Assembly: GCF_019720915.1 (NCBI RefSeq)
Contig: NZ_JAHKSI010000009.1
Coordinates: 1-62,957 of the forward strand
DNA: 62,957 nucleotides
Origin: Alkalihalobacillus sp. TS-13
GTDB taxonomy: Bacteria > Bacillota > Bacilli > Bacillales > Fictibacillaceae
Direction: 5' to 3'
The notes under the pieces are model-generated. The model saw only the letters and a program-made list of their open reading frames with translations, had not been told where the DNA came from and made no database searches. The position numbers and the translations under genes were made by a program. Of this stretch, positions 52,659-62,901 are shown piece by piece. Within the stretch, counting starts at the first letter, position 1, and each line of letters starts with the position of its first letter.

Positions 52659-53768
52659 TTACAGAGCCTTCTCTAACAGTTTAGGCTTTGCAAAAATCAT
52701 TCGACCGGCAGATGTTTGGAGAACACTTGTAACCAGGACATCAATCGTTTTACCGATATAATCACGTCCATCTTCCACGACGATCATTGTGCCATCATCA
52801 AGATATCCGACACCTTGATTCTGTTCCTTCCCGTCTTTGATCACCTGAACATTCAGTTCTTCTCCTGGAAGGACCACTGGTTTGACAGCATTGGCTAAAT
52901 CATTGATATTTAACACTGGAACACCCTGGAACTCACATACCTTATTCAGGTTATAATCATTCGTTACGACCATTCCAGAGACTAATTTTCCTAACTTCAC
53001 AAGCTTACTATCGACTTCTTGAACGTCTTCAAAGTCACCTTCGTAGATTTCAACTTTGATAGCAAGTTCTTTTTGGATCCGGTTCAGGATATCGAGCCCC
53101 CGACGTCCTCTATTCCTTTTTAACACATCAGAAGAATCCGCGATATGCTGCAATTCTTCAAGGACGAATTGAGGGATGACGATCGGTCCTTCCAAAAATC
53201 CTGTCTGACAAACATCTGCGATTCTACCGTCAATTATGACACTCGTATCAAGGATTTTCAATATACCGGTGCTCGTAGATTTCGTTTCGATTTCCGCTTC
53301 CTTTTTCTTATTCGCAAATCGTGCTGAAGTAAATACGTTGACTAACTCCTCACGTTTTTTGAAACCGAACTGGAACCCGATATACCCTAACAAAGCAGTG
53401 ACGAAAAAGCCGATCACATTCACAACGATACTCAATTCCATACTGTTCAACGCAAACATGGCTAAATAAGCAACAAACAGGCCGAAAATCAAACCGAATG
53501 AACCAAAGAGCACATCAGCTACAGGCGCCTTCATCAAGGATTCCTCAATCCATTGGATGAACCCGACGATATAATCCGCCAACCAGAATGTACTTAGGTA
53601 AAAGACAATTGCACCAATGACAGTTCCCATGTAAGGTGATGTAATGAACCCAGGTAAATCTCCAATATTAATTAAATTATTTAATAATCGTATAAGTTCA
53701 GGTACATACAAGTAACCCAGGGTACCACCCACGATGATAAAAAACAATTGAACAATTCGCTTTAACAA
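52659..53768 (-). CDS. yacL: PIN/TRAM domain membrane protein YacL
   Basis: A 369-residue protein: four membrane helices (about 4-22, 47-68, 88-108, 113-134), then a PIN nuclease-like domain (170-290) with Asp174 and Asp180 in [14 protein letters not shown], then a C-terminal TRAM domain (about 300-360). Widespread in Gram-positive bacteria next to disA and radA; its function is not settled. The PIN and TRAM domains suggest RNA binding or cleavage at the membrane. Confidence 0.93.
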   Translation of the reverse strand: MLKRIVQLFFIIVGGTLGYLYVPELIRLLNNLINIGDLPGFITSPYMGTVIGAIVFYLSTFWLADYIVGFIQWIEESLMKAPVADVLFGSFGLIFGLFVAYLAMFALNSMELSIVVNVIGFFVTALLGYIGFQFGFKKREELVNVFTSARFANKKKEAEIETKSTSTGILKILDTSVIIDGRIADVCQTGFLEGPIVIPQFVLEELQHIADSSDVLKRNRGRRGLDILNRIQKELAIKVEIYEGDFEDVQEVDSKLVKLGKLVSGMVVTNDYNLNKVCEFQGVPVLNINDLANAVKPVVLPGEELNVQVIKDGKEQNQGVGYLDDGTMIVVEDGRDYIGKTIDVLVTSVLQTSAGRMIFAKPKLLEKAL

Positions 53769-53891
53769 AATTGTTCACCTCCTTCTTTTCATTATAGACA
53801 GTTCATCAAATTTGAAACCTATTGCTATCATTTTACATAAAATTACATGAAAAATACAGTCATTTGAACTCGAAATCCTATCTAATTTGTG

Positions 53892-54965
53892 TCAGATATG
53901 GCGATCAAGAAACAGCTGCTCTTGAATTCGCTTCAAACCGTCCTTGATTTTCCGAGCACGTATTTCTCCAATGCCCTCTACTTCATCCAACTCTCCAATA
54001 GAAGCCTTCAATGTATTTTGGAGGTGTTCGAAATGTTGGACGAGGTTTTCGATGATAAGGGACGGCAGTCTCGGTATTTTATGCAAAATACGATAGCCTC
54101 TTGGCTTGACCGGCTCCTCATATATATTCGCAGAGGGGAGGTAGCCTAATAACCGCACAATTGCATTTTCTTCTAATAATTCTTCACTGGAAAGTTTTTT
54201 CAATTCATTTAAGGTCCGATATGGATCCACTTTTGCATCTCTAGCATAATCTTTCACAATAAGGGCAGCTTCCGATTCGATATTGGATACGAGTTCCTCC
54301 ATCTGCATGCTGATCAAGCGTCCCTCGGATCCAAGTTCGTTTACATATTTAATGATTTCGTTACGGATACGGAGTACCATTTCGATGCGATGGATGACCT
54401 GAGAAACCTCCTGGAAGGTAACCAATTCTTCAAACTCAAGCGCCCCAAGGTCAGTCAGACTCTGATCAAGGACGGATTTATATTTTTCTAGCGTCTGTAA
54501 TGCTTGATTGGCTTTTGTCAGAATGACGCCGATATCCTGCAAGGAATAACGGATATTTCCTTGATACAATGTGATGACATTCCTTCTCTGTGAAATGGAA
54601 ACGACTAGATTTCCTGTTTGCTTGGCAACACGTTCTGCAGTACGGTGCCGTATCCCTGTCTCTTTTGAAGGTATCGAGGTATCCGGTATGAGTTGAGTAT
54701 TCGCAAATAAGATTCGATTTCCTTCATCATTTAAAATAATTGCACCATCCATCTTCGCCAATTCGTATAAATAAGCTGGAGAGAAGCGGCAATTGATCGA
54801 AAAACCGCCATCGACAAGCTTCTGGACCTTGTCATTAAAGCCGACGACGATCAATCCACCGGTTTTCGCCCTTAGAACGTTATCGATTCCATCTCGTAAA
54901 GGCGTTCCAGGTGCTATATATTGAAGCATTTTACTTACAATCAATTCTTTCATGGTAACGTCCAT
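53892..54965 (-). CDS. disA: DNA integrity scanning diadenylate cyclase DisA
   Basis: A 357-residue enzyme that makes c-di-AMP from two ATP. The N-terminal DAC domain has DGA (73-75) and RHR (106-108). A helical spine follows, then a C-terminal HhH DNA-binding domain (about 300-350, [20 protein letters not shown]). In B. subtilis it scans DNA and pauses at lesions, lowering c-di-AMP and delaying sporulation. SD AGGAGG lies seven bases before ATG, inside the end of radA. Confidence 0.96.
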   Translation of the reverse strand: MDVTMKELIVSKMLQYIAPGTPLRDGIDNVLRAKTGGLIVVGFNDKVQKLVDGGFSINCRFSPAYLYELAKMDGAIILNDEGNRILFANTQLIPDTSIPSKETGIRHRTAERVAKQTGNLVVSISQRRNVITLYQGNIRYSLQDIGVILTKANQALQTLEKYKSVLDQSLTDLGALEFEELVTFQEVSQVIHRIEMVLRIRNEIIKYVNELGSEGRLISMQMEELVSNIESEAALIVKDYARDAKVDPYRTLNELKKLSSEELLEENAIVRLLGYLPSANIYEEPVKPRGYRILHKIPRLPSLIIENLVQHFEHLQNTLKASIGELDEVEGIGEIRARKIKDGLKRIQEQLFLDRHI

Positions 54966-54968
54966 GCA

Positions 54969-56339
54969 TCAACCTCCTAATGTGTGGCGTAGCGTATCTT
55001 GTACAGATGATACACCGACAACTTCCATTCCTTCAGGGACCGTCCATCCTCCTATATTCTTTTCAGGCAGAATGACACGTTTGAACCCTAGCTTTGCAAC
55101 CTCGTGGACACGTTGTTCAACACGTGAGACACGTCGCACTTCCCCGGTCAGACCGATTTCGCCTATGTACACATCAGTAGGTTTAGTAGGTTTGTCTTTG
55201 AAACTGGACGCGATGCTCACTGCAATTGCTAGATCCACCGCAGGTTCATCCAATCGGACACCACCAGCAACATTGACATACGCATCCTGATTCTGCATCA
55301 ATAAGCCTACCCGTTTTTCAAGGACTGCCATCAAAAGGGAAACCTTGTTATGATCAATCCCGCTCCCCATCCGGCGCGGATTGCCAAAGCTTGTCGGTGA
55401 TACTAATGCCTGTATTTCTACGAGAACGGGTCGTGTTCCTTCCATGGAAGCCACGATAGCAGAACCAGCTGCACCGTCCGATCGTTCTTCTAAAAAGACT
55501 TCAGAGGGGTTCTCGACTTCGTCCAATCCTGCTTCCTTCATTTCAAAAACACCGATTTCATTTGTAGACCCAAAACGGTTCTTTACAGCACGTAATATCC
55601 GATACGTATGATGCCTCTCTCCTTCAAAATAAAGAACAGCATCTACCATATGTTCAAGTAAGCGAGGACCTGCGATTGATCCTTCCTTAGTAACGTGTCC
55701 TACAATAAACGTTGCAATTCCATTCGTCTTCGAAACCCTCATGAATTGGGATGTACATTCTCTTACTTGCGATACACTGCCAGGGGCTGATGTGATTTCA
55801 GCTCTGAACACAGTCTGGATCGAATCGATGATCAATAAGCTCGGGTTGATTTCATCAATCGCTTTTTCGATCAGATCCATATCTGTTTCAGCATGTACAT
55901 AAAGGTTATCGTGATTGATACCGAGTCTTTGTGCTCTCAATTTCGTCTGTTTGATCGATTCTTCCCCAGAAATATACAAGACGGTATGGTTGTGTTGAGC
56001 GAGTTTGGCAGACATCTGCAGCAATAGCGTCGATTTCCCGATACCAGGATCTCCACCAACCAGGACGAGCGATCCCGGGACAATCCCTCCACCCAGTACT
56101 CGGTTCAATTCATTGATCTGCGTATTAATCCTAGGTTCTTTTTCACTTTTTATTTTAGTGATCGGCGCGGGCTTCTGGCTGGATCCTCCAGTTTGGAAGG
56201 ATCTGCGGTGTCCTTTCTCAGGTTGGGTGATTTCTTCCACCATCGTATTCCACTGTCCACATCCAGGACATTTTCCCATCCATTTTGGAGAATCATACCC
56301 GCAATCCGAGCATAAGAAACTTGTTTTTCTCTTTGCCAT
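54969..56339 (-). CDS. radA: DNA repair protein RadA (Sms)
   Basis: A 456-residue RecA-like branch-migration protein. The N-terminal zinc finger uses Cys10, Cys13, Cys24 and Cys27; Walker [11 protein letters not shown] is at 95-104, the RadA-specific KNRFG at 253-257 and a Lon-protease-like domain fills the C-terminus. It precedes disA by three bases; B. subtilis RadA is reported to interact with DisA. Unlike B. subtilis it is separated from clpC by a terminator and about 530 bp. Confidence 0.96.
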   Translation of the reverse strand: MAKRKTSFLCSDCGYDSPKWMGKCPGCGQWNTMVEEITQPEKGHRRSFQTGGSSQKPAPITKIKSEKEPRINTQINELNRVLGGGIVPGSLVLVGGDPGIGKSTLLLQMSAKLAQHNHTVLYISGEESIKQTKLRAQRLGINHDNLYVHAETDMDLIEKAIDEINPSLLIIDSIQTVFRAEITSAPGSVSQVRECTSQFMRVSKTNGIATFIVGHVTKEGSIAGPRLLEHMVDAVLYFEGERHHTYRILRAVKNRFGSTNEIGVFEMKEAGLDEVENPSEVFLEERSDGAAGSAIVASMEGTRPVLVEIQALVSPTSFGNPRRMGSGIDHNKVSLLMAVLEKRVGLLMQNQDAYVNVAGGVRLDEPAVDLAIAVSIASSFKDKPTKPTDVYIGEIGLTGEVRRVSRVEQRVHEVAKLGFKRVILPEKNIGGWTVPEGMEVVGVSSVQDTLRHTLGG

Positions 56340-56520
56340 CTATATTTTCCCCATTTCCCAAACGGTTTCCATTTTCTATATTTGTTATTGCCATCATATC
56401 ATAAACGGGTTTGGGAACTCTTCTTTTATACATTGTATTCATAAGTTCTCATCATATGGGTAATTCTGGGGATTTGATGATAAAACCGTCCAAAATATAG
56501 TATTATACCTCCAACCATTT

Positions 56521-56795
56521 CTGCGAGATTCTCTCCCTTTCCGTGGGCTGACGAAAAGCGGAAGCGACCCGCTTAGTCACACAGGTCACTGGAAAACAGA
56601 CGAGGAGGCTCGAACCAAACAAAGACTTGGTTCTGCGTGGGCTAACTCATAAGGATGTCAATCAATGTGTTGCCGCCGCAGGAAGTTTGAAGTGATCCAA
56701 GTGACTGGTCGCTGAGCTAGACAGCACCTCCATGGGTCTCGCCTGGCTCGCTTTTCCCGCAGGAGTGTCGCGAATTTCGATAAAATGTTTTCTGA
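56521..56795 (+). repeat. E-family element, long copy with insert
   Basis: The radA-clpC gap (56340-56872) has no gene. This element starts CTCCCTTTCCGTGGGC, has the AAAAGCGGAAGCGACCCG...AGGTCACTGGAAA...GACGAGGAG interior found in copy 1, then about 130 bp of extra sequence (with GTCGCTGAGCTAGACAG), and ends GGTCTCGCCTGGCTCGCTTT and CCCGCAGGAGTGTCGCGAA. It is the longest member and links the interiors of copy 1 with the end of the 49518 copy. Confidence 0.7.
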
Positions 56796-56816
56796 AGGTC
56801 AATTTAACAAAACAAA

Positions 56817-56852
56817 TTTAAAAAACTCCATCAGCTTATGGGAGCTGATGGA
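56817..56852 (-). terminator. ctsR-clpC operon terminator
   Basis: On the minus strand CTCCATCAGCT pairs with AGCTGATGGAG (perfect 11 bp) around CCCATA, followed by TTTTTTAA. Confidence 0.93.
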
Positions 56853-56872
56853 GCTTGGCAGTTTCCTCTTTA

Positions 56873-59305
56873 TCAGGTCCCTGCACCGACAGTATTGACT
56901 GTGAAGTCGTTGTTTTCCACGTCAATCCGTACTGTCTGGCCTTTGGCGATTGTACCTCTAAGCAGCTCTTCAGATAGACGGTCTTCGATTCTGCGTTGTA
57001 AGGCACGGCGCAATGGACGTGCACCATAATCCGGATCGTATCCTTCTTCAGCGATCTTCTCAAGCGCAGCCTCAGTCATTTCAATATCAATACCTTGCTC
57101 AGCAAGGCGTTTCTGAAGCTGGTTCGACATCAAGCCGATGATGTGCTTGAGGTGTTCTTTTTCAAGTGTATGGAACACGATCGTTTCATCAATACGGTTC
57201 AGGAACTCTGGACGGAATGCTTTTTTCATTTCGTCCATTACCTTGGTTTTCATATTTTCATAAGCCTGATCTTCTGATTGGGTCGTGAAGCCCATATGCT
57301 TGTTACGTTTCAATGTATTAGCTCCGACATTGGAAGTCATGATAACAACCGTGTTACGGAAGTCGACGGTACGCCCTTTCGAATCGGTCAAGCGACCATC
57401 TTCAAGTACTTGAAGTAAGATGTTGAACACTTCAGGATGGGCCTTTTCGATTTCATCCAACAGGATGACGGAGTATGGGTTACGGCGTACTTTTTCAGTC
57501 AGCTGTCCGCCTTCCTCATGGCCGACATATCCTGGAGGTGAACCGACGAGTCGGCTTGTCGTATGCTTTTCCATATACTCGGACATATCAATTCTGATCG
57601 TCGCATCCTCATCACCGAATAATGCTTCGGCAAGTGCACGGGCAAGCTCCGTCTTACCAACACCAGTCGGTCCAAGGAAAATGAATGAACCGATCGGTCG
57701 TTTCGGATCCTTTAATCCAGCACGGGCACGTCGTATCGCTTTGGAAATCGCCTTGACTGCTTCTTCTTGACCGATCACCCGATTATGAAGGATATCCTCC
57801 ATATTGAGTAGCCGTTCTGTTTCTTCTTGCTTCAGTTTGGAGACCGGAACTCCAGTCCAGTTGGACACCACAAGGGCGATATCTTCAGGAGTCACTTCTG
57901 TATTTTCCTGACCTTGCTTCTCTTTCCATGTATTCTTCGTCGACTCTAGCTCTTCACGCAATTTTTGTTCTGAATCACGTAGCGAAGCCGCTTTTTCGAA
58001 TTCTTGACTCTGAACCGCAGCATCCTTCTCTTTGCGGACGCTTTCTAGCCTCTGTTCGAGCTCTTTCAAGTTCGGAGGTGCTGTATAGGAACGGAGGCGT
58101 ACTTTCGAAGCTGCCTCATCGATCAGGTCGATCGCTTTGTCTGGTAAGAAACGATCGGAAATGTAACGGTCTGATAATTTTACGGCCGCATCAATTGCAT
58201 CATCCGTGATTGTGACACGATGATGGGCTTCATAACGGTCACGCAATCCTTTTAGAATCTGGACGGATTCGTCATTAGTCGGCTCATTGACACGGATCGG
58301 TTGAAAACGTCTTTCTAAAGCCGCGTCCTTTTCAATATATTTTCTATATTCATCTAATGTCGTTGCACCGATACATTGCAGTTCACCGCGAGCTAGGGCA
58401 GGTTTCAGAATGTTTGAAGCATCGATTGCACCTTCTGCACCTCCAGCACCAATCAATGTGTGGAGCTCATCGATGAACAAGATGATGTTTCCGGCCTGGC
58501 GGATTTCATCCATTACTTTTTTCAATCGATCTTCAAATTCACCACGGTATTTCGTTCCAGCGACGACTGTCCCCATATCAAGTGTCATAACGCGTTTATC
58601 TCTTAACGTTTCCGGCACTTCATTATTGATGATTTGTTGTGCGAGTCCTTCTGCAATCGCTGTTTTACCGACACCTGGCTCCCCGATCAGAACCGGGTTG
58701 TTTTTCGTACGACGGCTCAACACTTCGATGACACGTTCAATCTCTTTACTGCGGCCGATGACTGGATCAAGACTGTCGTCACGAGCTACAGCTGTGAGAT
58801 CTCTCGCAAGACTATCAAGTGTTGGTGTATTCGCATTGACTGAAGATCCGCCTGATGACGAGGAAGATTCGTTGCTTCCCAACAGTTGCAGTACCTGCTG
58901 ACGTGCTTTATTCAGGCTTACCCCGAGGTTGTTCAGTACTCGCGCTGCTACGCCTTCCCCTTCACGGATCAAACCTAGTAATATATGTTCAGTTCCAACA
59001 TAAGAGTGACCAAGTTTCCGAGCTTCATCCATCGATAATTCAATGACTTTCTTGGCTCTTGGTGTATAGTGGATCGTTTGGACGGACTCCTGACCTTTGC
59101 CAATCAGTGTTTCGACTTCTTTTTGAATTTTTTCAGGACTTAATCCTAGAACAGAAAGTGCTTTTGCTGCAATGCCTTCACCTTCACGTACCAAACCAAG
59201 CAAAATATGCTCAGTTCCAACATTGTTATGCCCTAGGCGGATCGCTTCCTCTTGTGCAAGAGCGAGGACTTTTTGCGCTCTTTCCGTAAATCGACCAAAC
59301 ATCAT
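56873..59305 (-). CDS. clpC: ATP-dependent Clp protease ATPase subunit ClpC
   Basis: An 810-residue class I Hsp100 unfoldase for ClpP. Two N-terminal repeats (1-145) bind MecA/McsB. AAA-1 has GEPGVGKT (208-215), a middle domain with UVR-like helix spans about 410-465, and AAA-2 has GPTGVGKT (545-552). The start is ATG 59305, five bases after GGAAGGTGA; the GTG at 59314 is too near it. Length equals B. subtilis ClpC (810). Last gene of the ctsR operon. Confidence 0.97.
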   Translation of the reverse strand: MMFGRFTERAQKVLALAQEEAIRLGHNNVGTEHILLGLVREGEGIAAKALSVLGLSPEKIQKEVETLIGKGQESVQTIHYTPRAKKVIELSMDEARKLGHSYVGTEHILLGLIREGEGVAARVLNNLGVSLNKARQQVLQLLGSNESSSSSGGSSVNANTPTLDSLARDLTAVARDDSLDPVIGRSKEIERVIEVLSRRTKNNPVLIGEPGVGKTAIAEGLAQQIINNEVPETLRDKRVMTLDMGTVVAGTKYRGEFEDRLKKVMDEIRQAGNIILFIDELHTLIGAGGAEGAIDASNILKPALARGELQCIGATTLDEYRKYIEKDAALERRFQPIRVNEPTNDESVQILKGLRDRYEAHHRVTITDDAIDAAVKLSDRYISDRFLPDKAIDLIDEAASKVRLRSYTAPPNLKELEQRLESVRKEKDAAVQSQEFEKAASLRDSEQKLREELESTKNTWKEKQGQENTEVTPEDIALVVSNWTGVPVSKLKQEETERLLNMEDILHNRVIGQEEAVKAISKAIRRARAGLKDPKRPIGSFIFLGPTGVGKTELARALAEALFGDEDATIRIDMSEYMEKHTTSRLVGSPPGYVGHEEGGQLTEKVRRNPYSVILLDEIEKAHPEVFNILLQVLEDGRLTDSKGRTVDFRNTVVIMTSNVGANTLKRNKHMGFTTQSEDQAYENMKTKVMDEMKKAFRPEFLNRIDETIVFHTLEKEHLKHIIGLMSNQLQKRLAEQGIDIEMTEAALEKIAEEGYDPDYGARPLRRALQRRIEDRLSEELLRGTIAKGQTVRIDVENNDFTVNTVGAGT

Positions 59306-59318
59306 CTTGATCACCTTC

Positions 59319-60392
59319 CTATTCGTTGTTCTTTTCCAATTTCAATCTCTCACGTATCAACGTTGCTCGGCGGATGTCCCTTTCATCAGGGGTCAACGTT
59401 GCGCCTGCGTATTGTTGTAAAAATCCTGGTTGAGTGAGTATCATAAGTTCATTCAATATTGTGTGTGAAATACCTTCTATCAATTTCAAATCGATTCCAA
59501 GCCGTACATCCGATAAACATTTAGTGGCCTCTTTAGATTGTATGATTCGACTGTTTGCTAGGATACCGAGTGACCGGTAAACCCGATCCTCTAATTGCAA
59601 TTTCGAGGTCTCAAGCAATTGTTTTCTGGAGGATCGCTCCTCTTCTATGAGCTGGATGACGACTCCTCTTAAATCTTCTACAATATCCTGTTCAGATTTA
59701 CCCAATGTCATTTGATTTGAAACTTGAAACACATTACCCTGTGCTTCGCTGCCCTCTCCGTAAATTCCTCTGACAACTAGACCTAACTGGTTGATCGCTG
59801 GGACGATACGCTGAATTTTCTGTGTTAACACAAGAGATGGCAAATGCATCATGACCGATGCTCTCATCCCTGTACCAACATTCGTCGGGCAACTTGTAAG
59901 ATAGCCATGTTGTTCATCAAACGCATAATTCAGTTTTTCCTCGAACCAATCGTCTATACCGCTTGCTAAAGTCAAAGCTTCAACCAGTTGAAAGCCTGGA
60001 AAAAGGCACTGGATCCGGATATGGTCTTCTTCATTGATCATGATGCTTACATTTTCTTCATCACTCATCAACACTCCCGAATGCTTCGGTTCTTCTGTGA
60101 GGTTCGGACTGACTAAATGTTTTTCTACTAAAACCCGTTTTTCAATCGGTTTCAAATCATCTATATCGATATACGATAAGACACCTACATTACCATATGT
60201 TTCATTCTGATAATGTTTTCGGATTTGTTGATTTACTTCATCTGCTTGCTGATCGTTCGAAATAGTTGGAAAAACATGATTTTCAAAGTTCCTTGCTAAC
60301 CGGATCCGACTGCTTAAGACAATATCCGAATCAGGACCTTCTCTTTTCATCCAAGGGCTAATCGCTTCACTGATAAATTTTTTAAGAGACAT
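59319..60392 (-). CDS. mcsB: protein arginine kinase McsB
   Basis: A 357-residue kinase of the phosphagen (guanidino) kinase fold. It phosphorylates arginines on CtsR and on misfolded proteins, marking them for Clp[11 protein letters not shown] (27-35) and [18 protein letters not shown] (about 167-184) are the nucleotide and catalytic motifs. The C-terminal part holds the phosphoarginine-binding basic segment ([12 protein letters not shown]). The SD AAAGGGGGGAG supports the start; the gene follows mcsA by three bases. Confidence 0.97.
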   Translation of the reverse strand: MSLKKFISEAISPWMKREGPDSDIVLSSRIRLARNFENHVFPTISNDQQADEVNQQIRKHYQNETYGNVGVLSYIDIDDLKPIEKRVLVEKHLVSPNLTEEPKHSGVLMSDEENVSIMINEEDHIRIQCLFPGFQLVEALTLASGIDDWFEEKLNYAFDEQHGYLTSCPTNVGTGMRASVMMHLPSLVLTQKIQRIVPAINQLGLVVRGIYGEGSEAQGNVFQVSNQMTLGKSEQDIVEDLRGVVIQLIEEERSSRKQLLETSKLQLEDRVYRSLGILANSRIIQSKEATKCLSDVRLGIDLKLIEGISHTILNELMILTQPGFLQQYAGATLTPDERDIRRATLIRERLKLEKNNE

Positions 60393-60395
60393 CGA

Positions 60396-60920
60396 TCAGC
60401 TCCCCCCTTTGAACCGTTTTTCCATCATTCGAATCTCATCTCTTATTTTAGCAGCTTCTTCAAATTCTTCTTGTGTGATAAGCTGTTGCAGTTGCTGCTT
60501 AAGTTGGTCGATCTTTTTACGCTCAATTAGATCATTACCTATGCGTTTCGGAATTTTTCCAGTATGGCTTGTATTTCCGCCGTGGATTCGCTTAAACATC
60601 GGGGTCAATTTCGACTCGAAAGTTTTATAGCAATTCGTGCAGCCAAACCGACCGATCTTCGCAAACTCAGCATAACTCAACCCGCATTGAGAACATTTCG
60701 TGACTTGTTTTTCTGGTTGAGAGCTGGCGCCTCCTATCGATTGATCGAAATTAAGTAGTCCTGATAATAAATTGTGAATTGAAAACGAATTGGATCCTGG
60801 TATTAAATCTCCTTTATCCTTTGCACATTGCTCACATATATGAAATTCAGTCTTTTTCCCATTGATGATTTTCGTGAAGTGCAAAGTTGCTGGCCTTTGT
60901 TGGCATTCTTGACAGTACAC
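60396..60920 (-). CDS. mcsA: McsB activator McsA (zinc-binding UVR protein)
   Basis: A 174-residue protein with two zinc sites: Cys3, Cys6, Cys29, Cys32 and Cys76, Cys79, Cys94, Cys97. A C-terminal UVR domain (LITQEEFEEAAKIRDEIRMM, about 147-166) binds ClpC and McsB. It activates McsB kinase. The start is GTG 60920, eight bases after GGGGAG. It lies 14 bases after ctsR. Confidence 0.95.
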   Translation of the reverse strand: MYCQECQQRPATLHFTKIINGKKTEFHICEQCAKDKGDLIPGSNSFSIHNLLSGLLNFDQSIGGASSQPEKQVTKCSQCGLSYAEFAKIGRFGCTNCYKTFESKLTPMFKRIHGGNTSHTGKIPKRIGNDLIERKKIDQLKQQLQQLITQEEFEEAAKIRDEIRMMEKRFKGGS

Positions 60921-60934
60921 GCCTTACACTCCCC

Positions 60935-61399
60935 TCAATCTTTATATTTCAAGCTTTGTATCATTGCTCGTAACAGATTTGCACGTAGTTCATCCCGATA
61001 AGGCAATACGATATTGATTGTGGAGCGATCGATTACACTTTTCATCAGCCGTGCTTCTTTCTTCGTTATAATTCTTTCTTCAAATAGCCTGTAGATGATG
61101 TTTTCACTAGCAGCTTGGCTGATACGTAAGTTAATCATTTTGAGGATTTCATCAAGTAAAATGGTCGAACTATCTGTTTCTACTTTAATAATCCGAATAT
61201 ATCCTCCTCCTCCTCTTTTACTTTCCACAATAAAGCCTTTTTCAATCGTAAACCTGGTATTGATGACATAATTGATTTGTGAGGGGACACATTGAAATTT
61301 CTCAGCAATTTCACTTCGTTTGATTTCAATTGCTTTTTTATGGCTTTCTTTAATGATTTCCTTCAAATGCGCTTCAATAATATCAGATATGTTTTTCAT
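60935..61399 (-). CDS. ctsR: transcriptional repressor CtsR
   Basis: A 154-residue heat-sensing repressor of clp genes. The winged HTH spans about 25-70, with the glycine-rich loop RGGGGYIRI (62-70) that senses heat; Arg62 is the McsB target known in Geobacillus. The C-terminal dimerisation and McsB/ClpC binding domain follows. SD GAGGGG supports ATG. It is the first gene of its own operon and is autoregulated by the operator at 61430-61446. Confidence 0.96.
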   Translation of the reverse strand: MKNISDIIEAHLKEIIKESHKKAIEIKRSEIAEKFQCVPSQINYVINTRFTIEKGFIVESKRGGGGYIRIIKVETDSSTILLDEILKMINLRISQAASENIIYRLFEERIITKKEARLMKSVIDRSTINIVLPYRDELRANLLRAMIQSLKYKD

Positions 61400-61429
61400 C
61401 CCATCGTTGCCCCTCCTACAAAATCTGAC

Positions 61430-61446
61430 TTTGACTTTCTTTGACT
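61430..61446 (-). promoter_or_regulatory. CtsR operator
   Basis: On the minus strand AGTCAAAGAAAGTCAAA: two RGTCAAA heptads three bases apart in direct repeat, matching the known CtsR box. It lies just after the -10 box of the ctsR promoter, so binding would block transcription start. Confidence 0.92.
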
Positions 61447-61449
61447 ATA

Positions 61450-61477
61450 ATTATAAACATTTGCCCATAAGTTGCAA
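61450..61477 (-). promoter_or_regulatory. ctsR operon promoter (sigma-A)
   Basis: On the minus strand TTGCAA (61472-61477), 16 bp, TATAAT (61450-61455). Predicted start near 61443 is inside the CtsR operator. A second TATAAT at 61494-61499 lies within the palindrome TGTCTATAATGTAGACA (61487-61503) and may be a further promoter, though its -35 is poor. Confidence 0.8.
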
Positions 61478-61528
61478 ATGTTTTGATGTCTACATTATAG
61501 ACAGACTTTGAAGTGAATAAACTATTTT

Positions 61529-62245
61529 TCACTCTGTTGCAAACACTTTATGAACAAACTCAACGGATTGTATCTTGTCATACAATTCCGGTAGCTTTTT
61601 TGGGTTGGATAACTGAATTTTGAATGTATATTTTATAAGGGGGATCGAAGCATCATTCGGATAATCATCTACAGATAAACTTAAAATCGGTGTTTTCAAT
61701 GCTTCCAATTCATTTACGATCCTGGATAAAGATACTTCGTTATTCTCTACAATGACTGTGACATGATGATAACGCTGTTTGCGTAAATACAAATCCTCGA
61801 ACTTGTTCAGGAACAATAAACTCAAAATCATGATGAATGTTGTAAAAATCGCTTCATAATACATCCCTATTCCCACTACAAGACCAATCCCTGCAACAAG
61901 CCAGATCGATGCTGCTGTCGTCAGTCCTTTGACTGTGACACCGTGTACCAGAATCGTCCCTGCTCCTAAAAATCCGATTCCGCTTACAACATAAGCAGGT
62001 AAACGTGAAGGATCAAAGCCCTGGACACGTTCATGGGAATTTAAAAAATCCTCGAACCCGAACATTGATAAAATCATCATCAGACAAGCGCCGACACCGA
62101 CCAATAAGTGCGTCCGGAATCCAGCTGGATGTCGTTTGAATTCACGCTCAATTCCGACTAATCCACACAATAGAGCAGCCAACAATAACCGGATGGTAAT
62201 CGTCGCTGTTTCATCTGTCCACCAATCGAACAAATCAATTTCCAT
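61529..62245 (-). CDS. MgtC/SapB family membrane protein
   Basis: A 238-residue protein. The N-terminal MgtC membrane domain has about four or five helices (18-35, 44-62, 83-102, 107-125, 130-146) with the RLLLAALLCGLVGIEREFKR and GIGFLGAGTILV motifs. The C-terminal part (158-238) is an ACT-like cytoplasmic domain. Family members are linked to Mg2+ stress and virulence or to modulation of ATP synthase in Salmonella; they are not proven transporters. Its place between an rRNA operon and ctsR differs from B. subtilis. SD GGGGAG. Confidence 0.9.
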   Translation of the reverse strand: MEIDLFDWWTDETATITIRLLLAALLCGLVGIEREFKRHPAGFRTHLLVGVGACLMMILSMFGFEDFLNSHERVQGFDPSRLPAYVVSGIGFLGAGTILVHGVTVKGLTTAASIWLVAGIGLVVGIGMYYEAIFTTFIMILSLLFLNKFEDLYLRKQRYHHVTVIVENNEVSLSRIVNELEALKTPILSLSVDDYPNDASIPLIKYTFKIQLSNPKKLPELYDKIQSVEFVHKVFATE

Positions 62246-62376
62246 ATTTATCTCCCCTATAAGTACGAGAATATAATGCCTTTAATATTACATGGTATGG
62301 TATATAGTATTCAATTATAGGCTAACAGCTATAAAAGGTGAAATAAAAATGATCGTTATTTCGATTGGCTTTCTAA

Positions 62377-62514
62377 AATGGTTCCATTAGCCATGAAAGC
62401 GGCAGAGATTTAGCTATTTCTGGTTATGTATGCAGCCTCGTCGGGGTCATACTCCAACTGCTGATCGGTCTCCTAGGGCTCATTTCCTTTTCATTCTTCA
62501 CCATTAGGGGCTAA
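62377..62514 (+). pseudogene. fragment of a small membrane-protein gene
   Basis: One frame reads NGSISHESGRDLAISGYVCS, then LVGVILQLLIGLLGLISFSF and FTIRG before a stop: a Gly-rich membrane helix of the type seen in short DUF4190-like proteins. There is no start codon or SD at its left end, where a stop codon precedes it, so it looks like the 3' end of a lost gene. The rest of 62246-62731 shows nothing recognisable. Confidence 0.35.
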
Positions 62515-62731
62515 AGAGATGTATGGTTTATGCGCGAATCCAACGTATCCTAGACTTGTTTGTACGTCAATATGTGATTTTAGTTTTTTCACGGTCATAA
62601 CTATTTGAGTCCATCATTTTTCGTAAAACCACGGTTTCATTATCTTGAGTACCTCTATACATCAAATTCTGTTCTTCGTATTTTCATGCACTTTAAAACT
62701 CCCTGAGTTCTTCATTTTTTTCTCAAAATAC

Positions 62732-62758
62732 AAAAAAGAACAGCTTTGCAGCTGCTCT
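62732..62758 (-). terminator. distal terminator after the right-hand rrn operon
   Basis: On the minus strand AGAGCAGCT pairs with AGCTGTTCT (one G-U pair) around GCAA, followed by TTTTTTG. It resembles the proximal terminator at 62872-62899 in its AGAG..CTCTTTTTT form. Confidence 0.82.
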
Positions 62759-62767
62759 CATGACATA

Positions 62768-62840
62768 CCTCATGAACGTTTCATAAGATCGTTTCTGCAT
62801 GAAAAATCGATTTAAATGTCCTCATGAACGCTTCATAAGA
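62768..62840. repeat. 21 bp direct repeat between the two rrn terminators
   Basis: CCTCATGAACGTTTCATAAGA (62768-62788, 21 bases counting the first C) recurs at 62820-62840 with one change (GTTT to GCTT), 52 bp apart. Confidence 0.7.
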
Positions 62841-62871
62841 CACTTCGAAAGCAAAATGGTTATTTATACAA

Positions 62872-62899
62872 CAAAAAAGAGCAGTCTCTCGACTACTCT
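62872..62899 (-). terminator. proximal rrn terminator after 5S
   Basis: On the minus strand AGAGTAGTC pairs with GACTGCTCT (one G-U pair) around GAGA, followed by TTTTTTG. It lies directly after the 5S 3' end. Confidence 0.88.
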
Positions 62900-62901
62900 G
62901 T

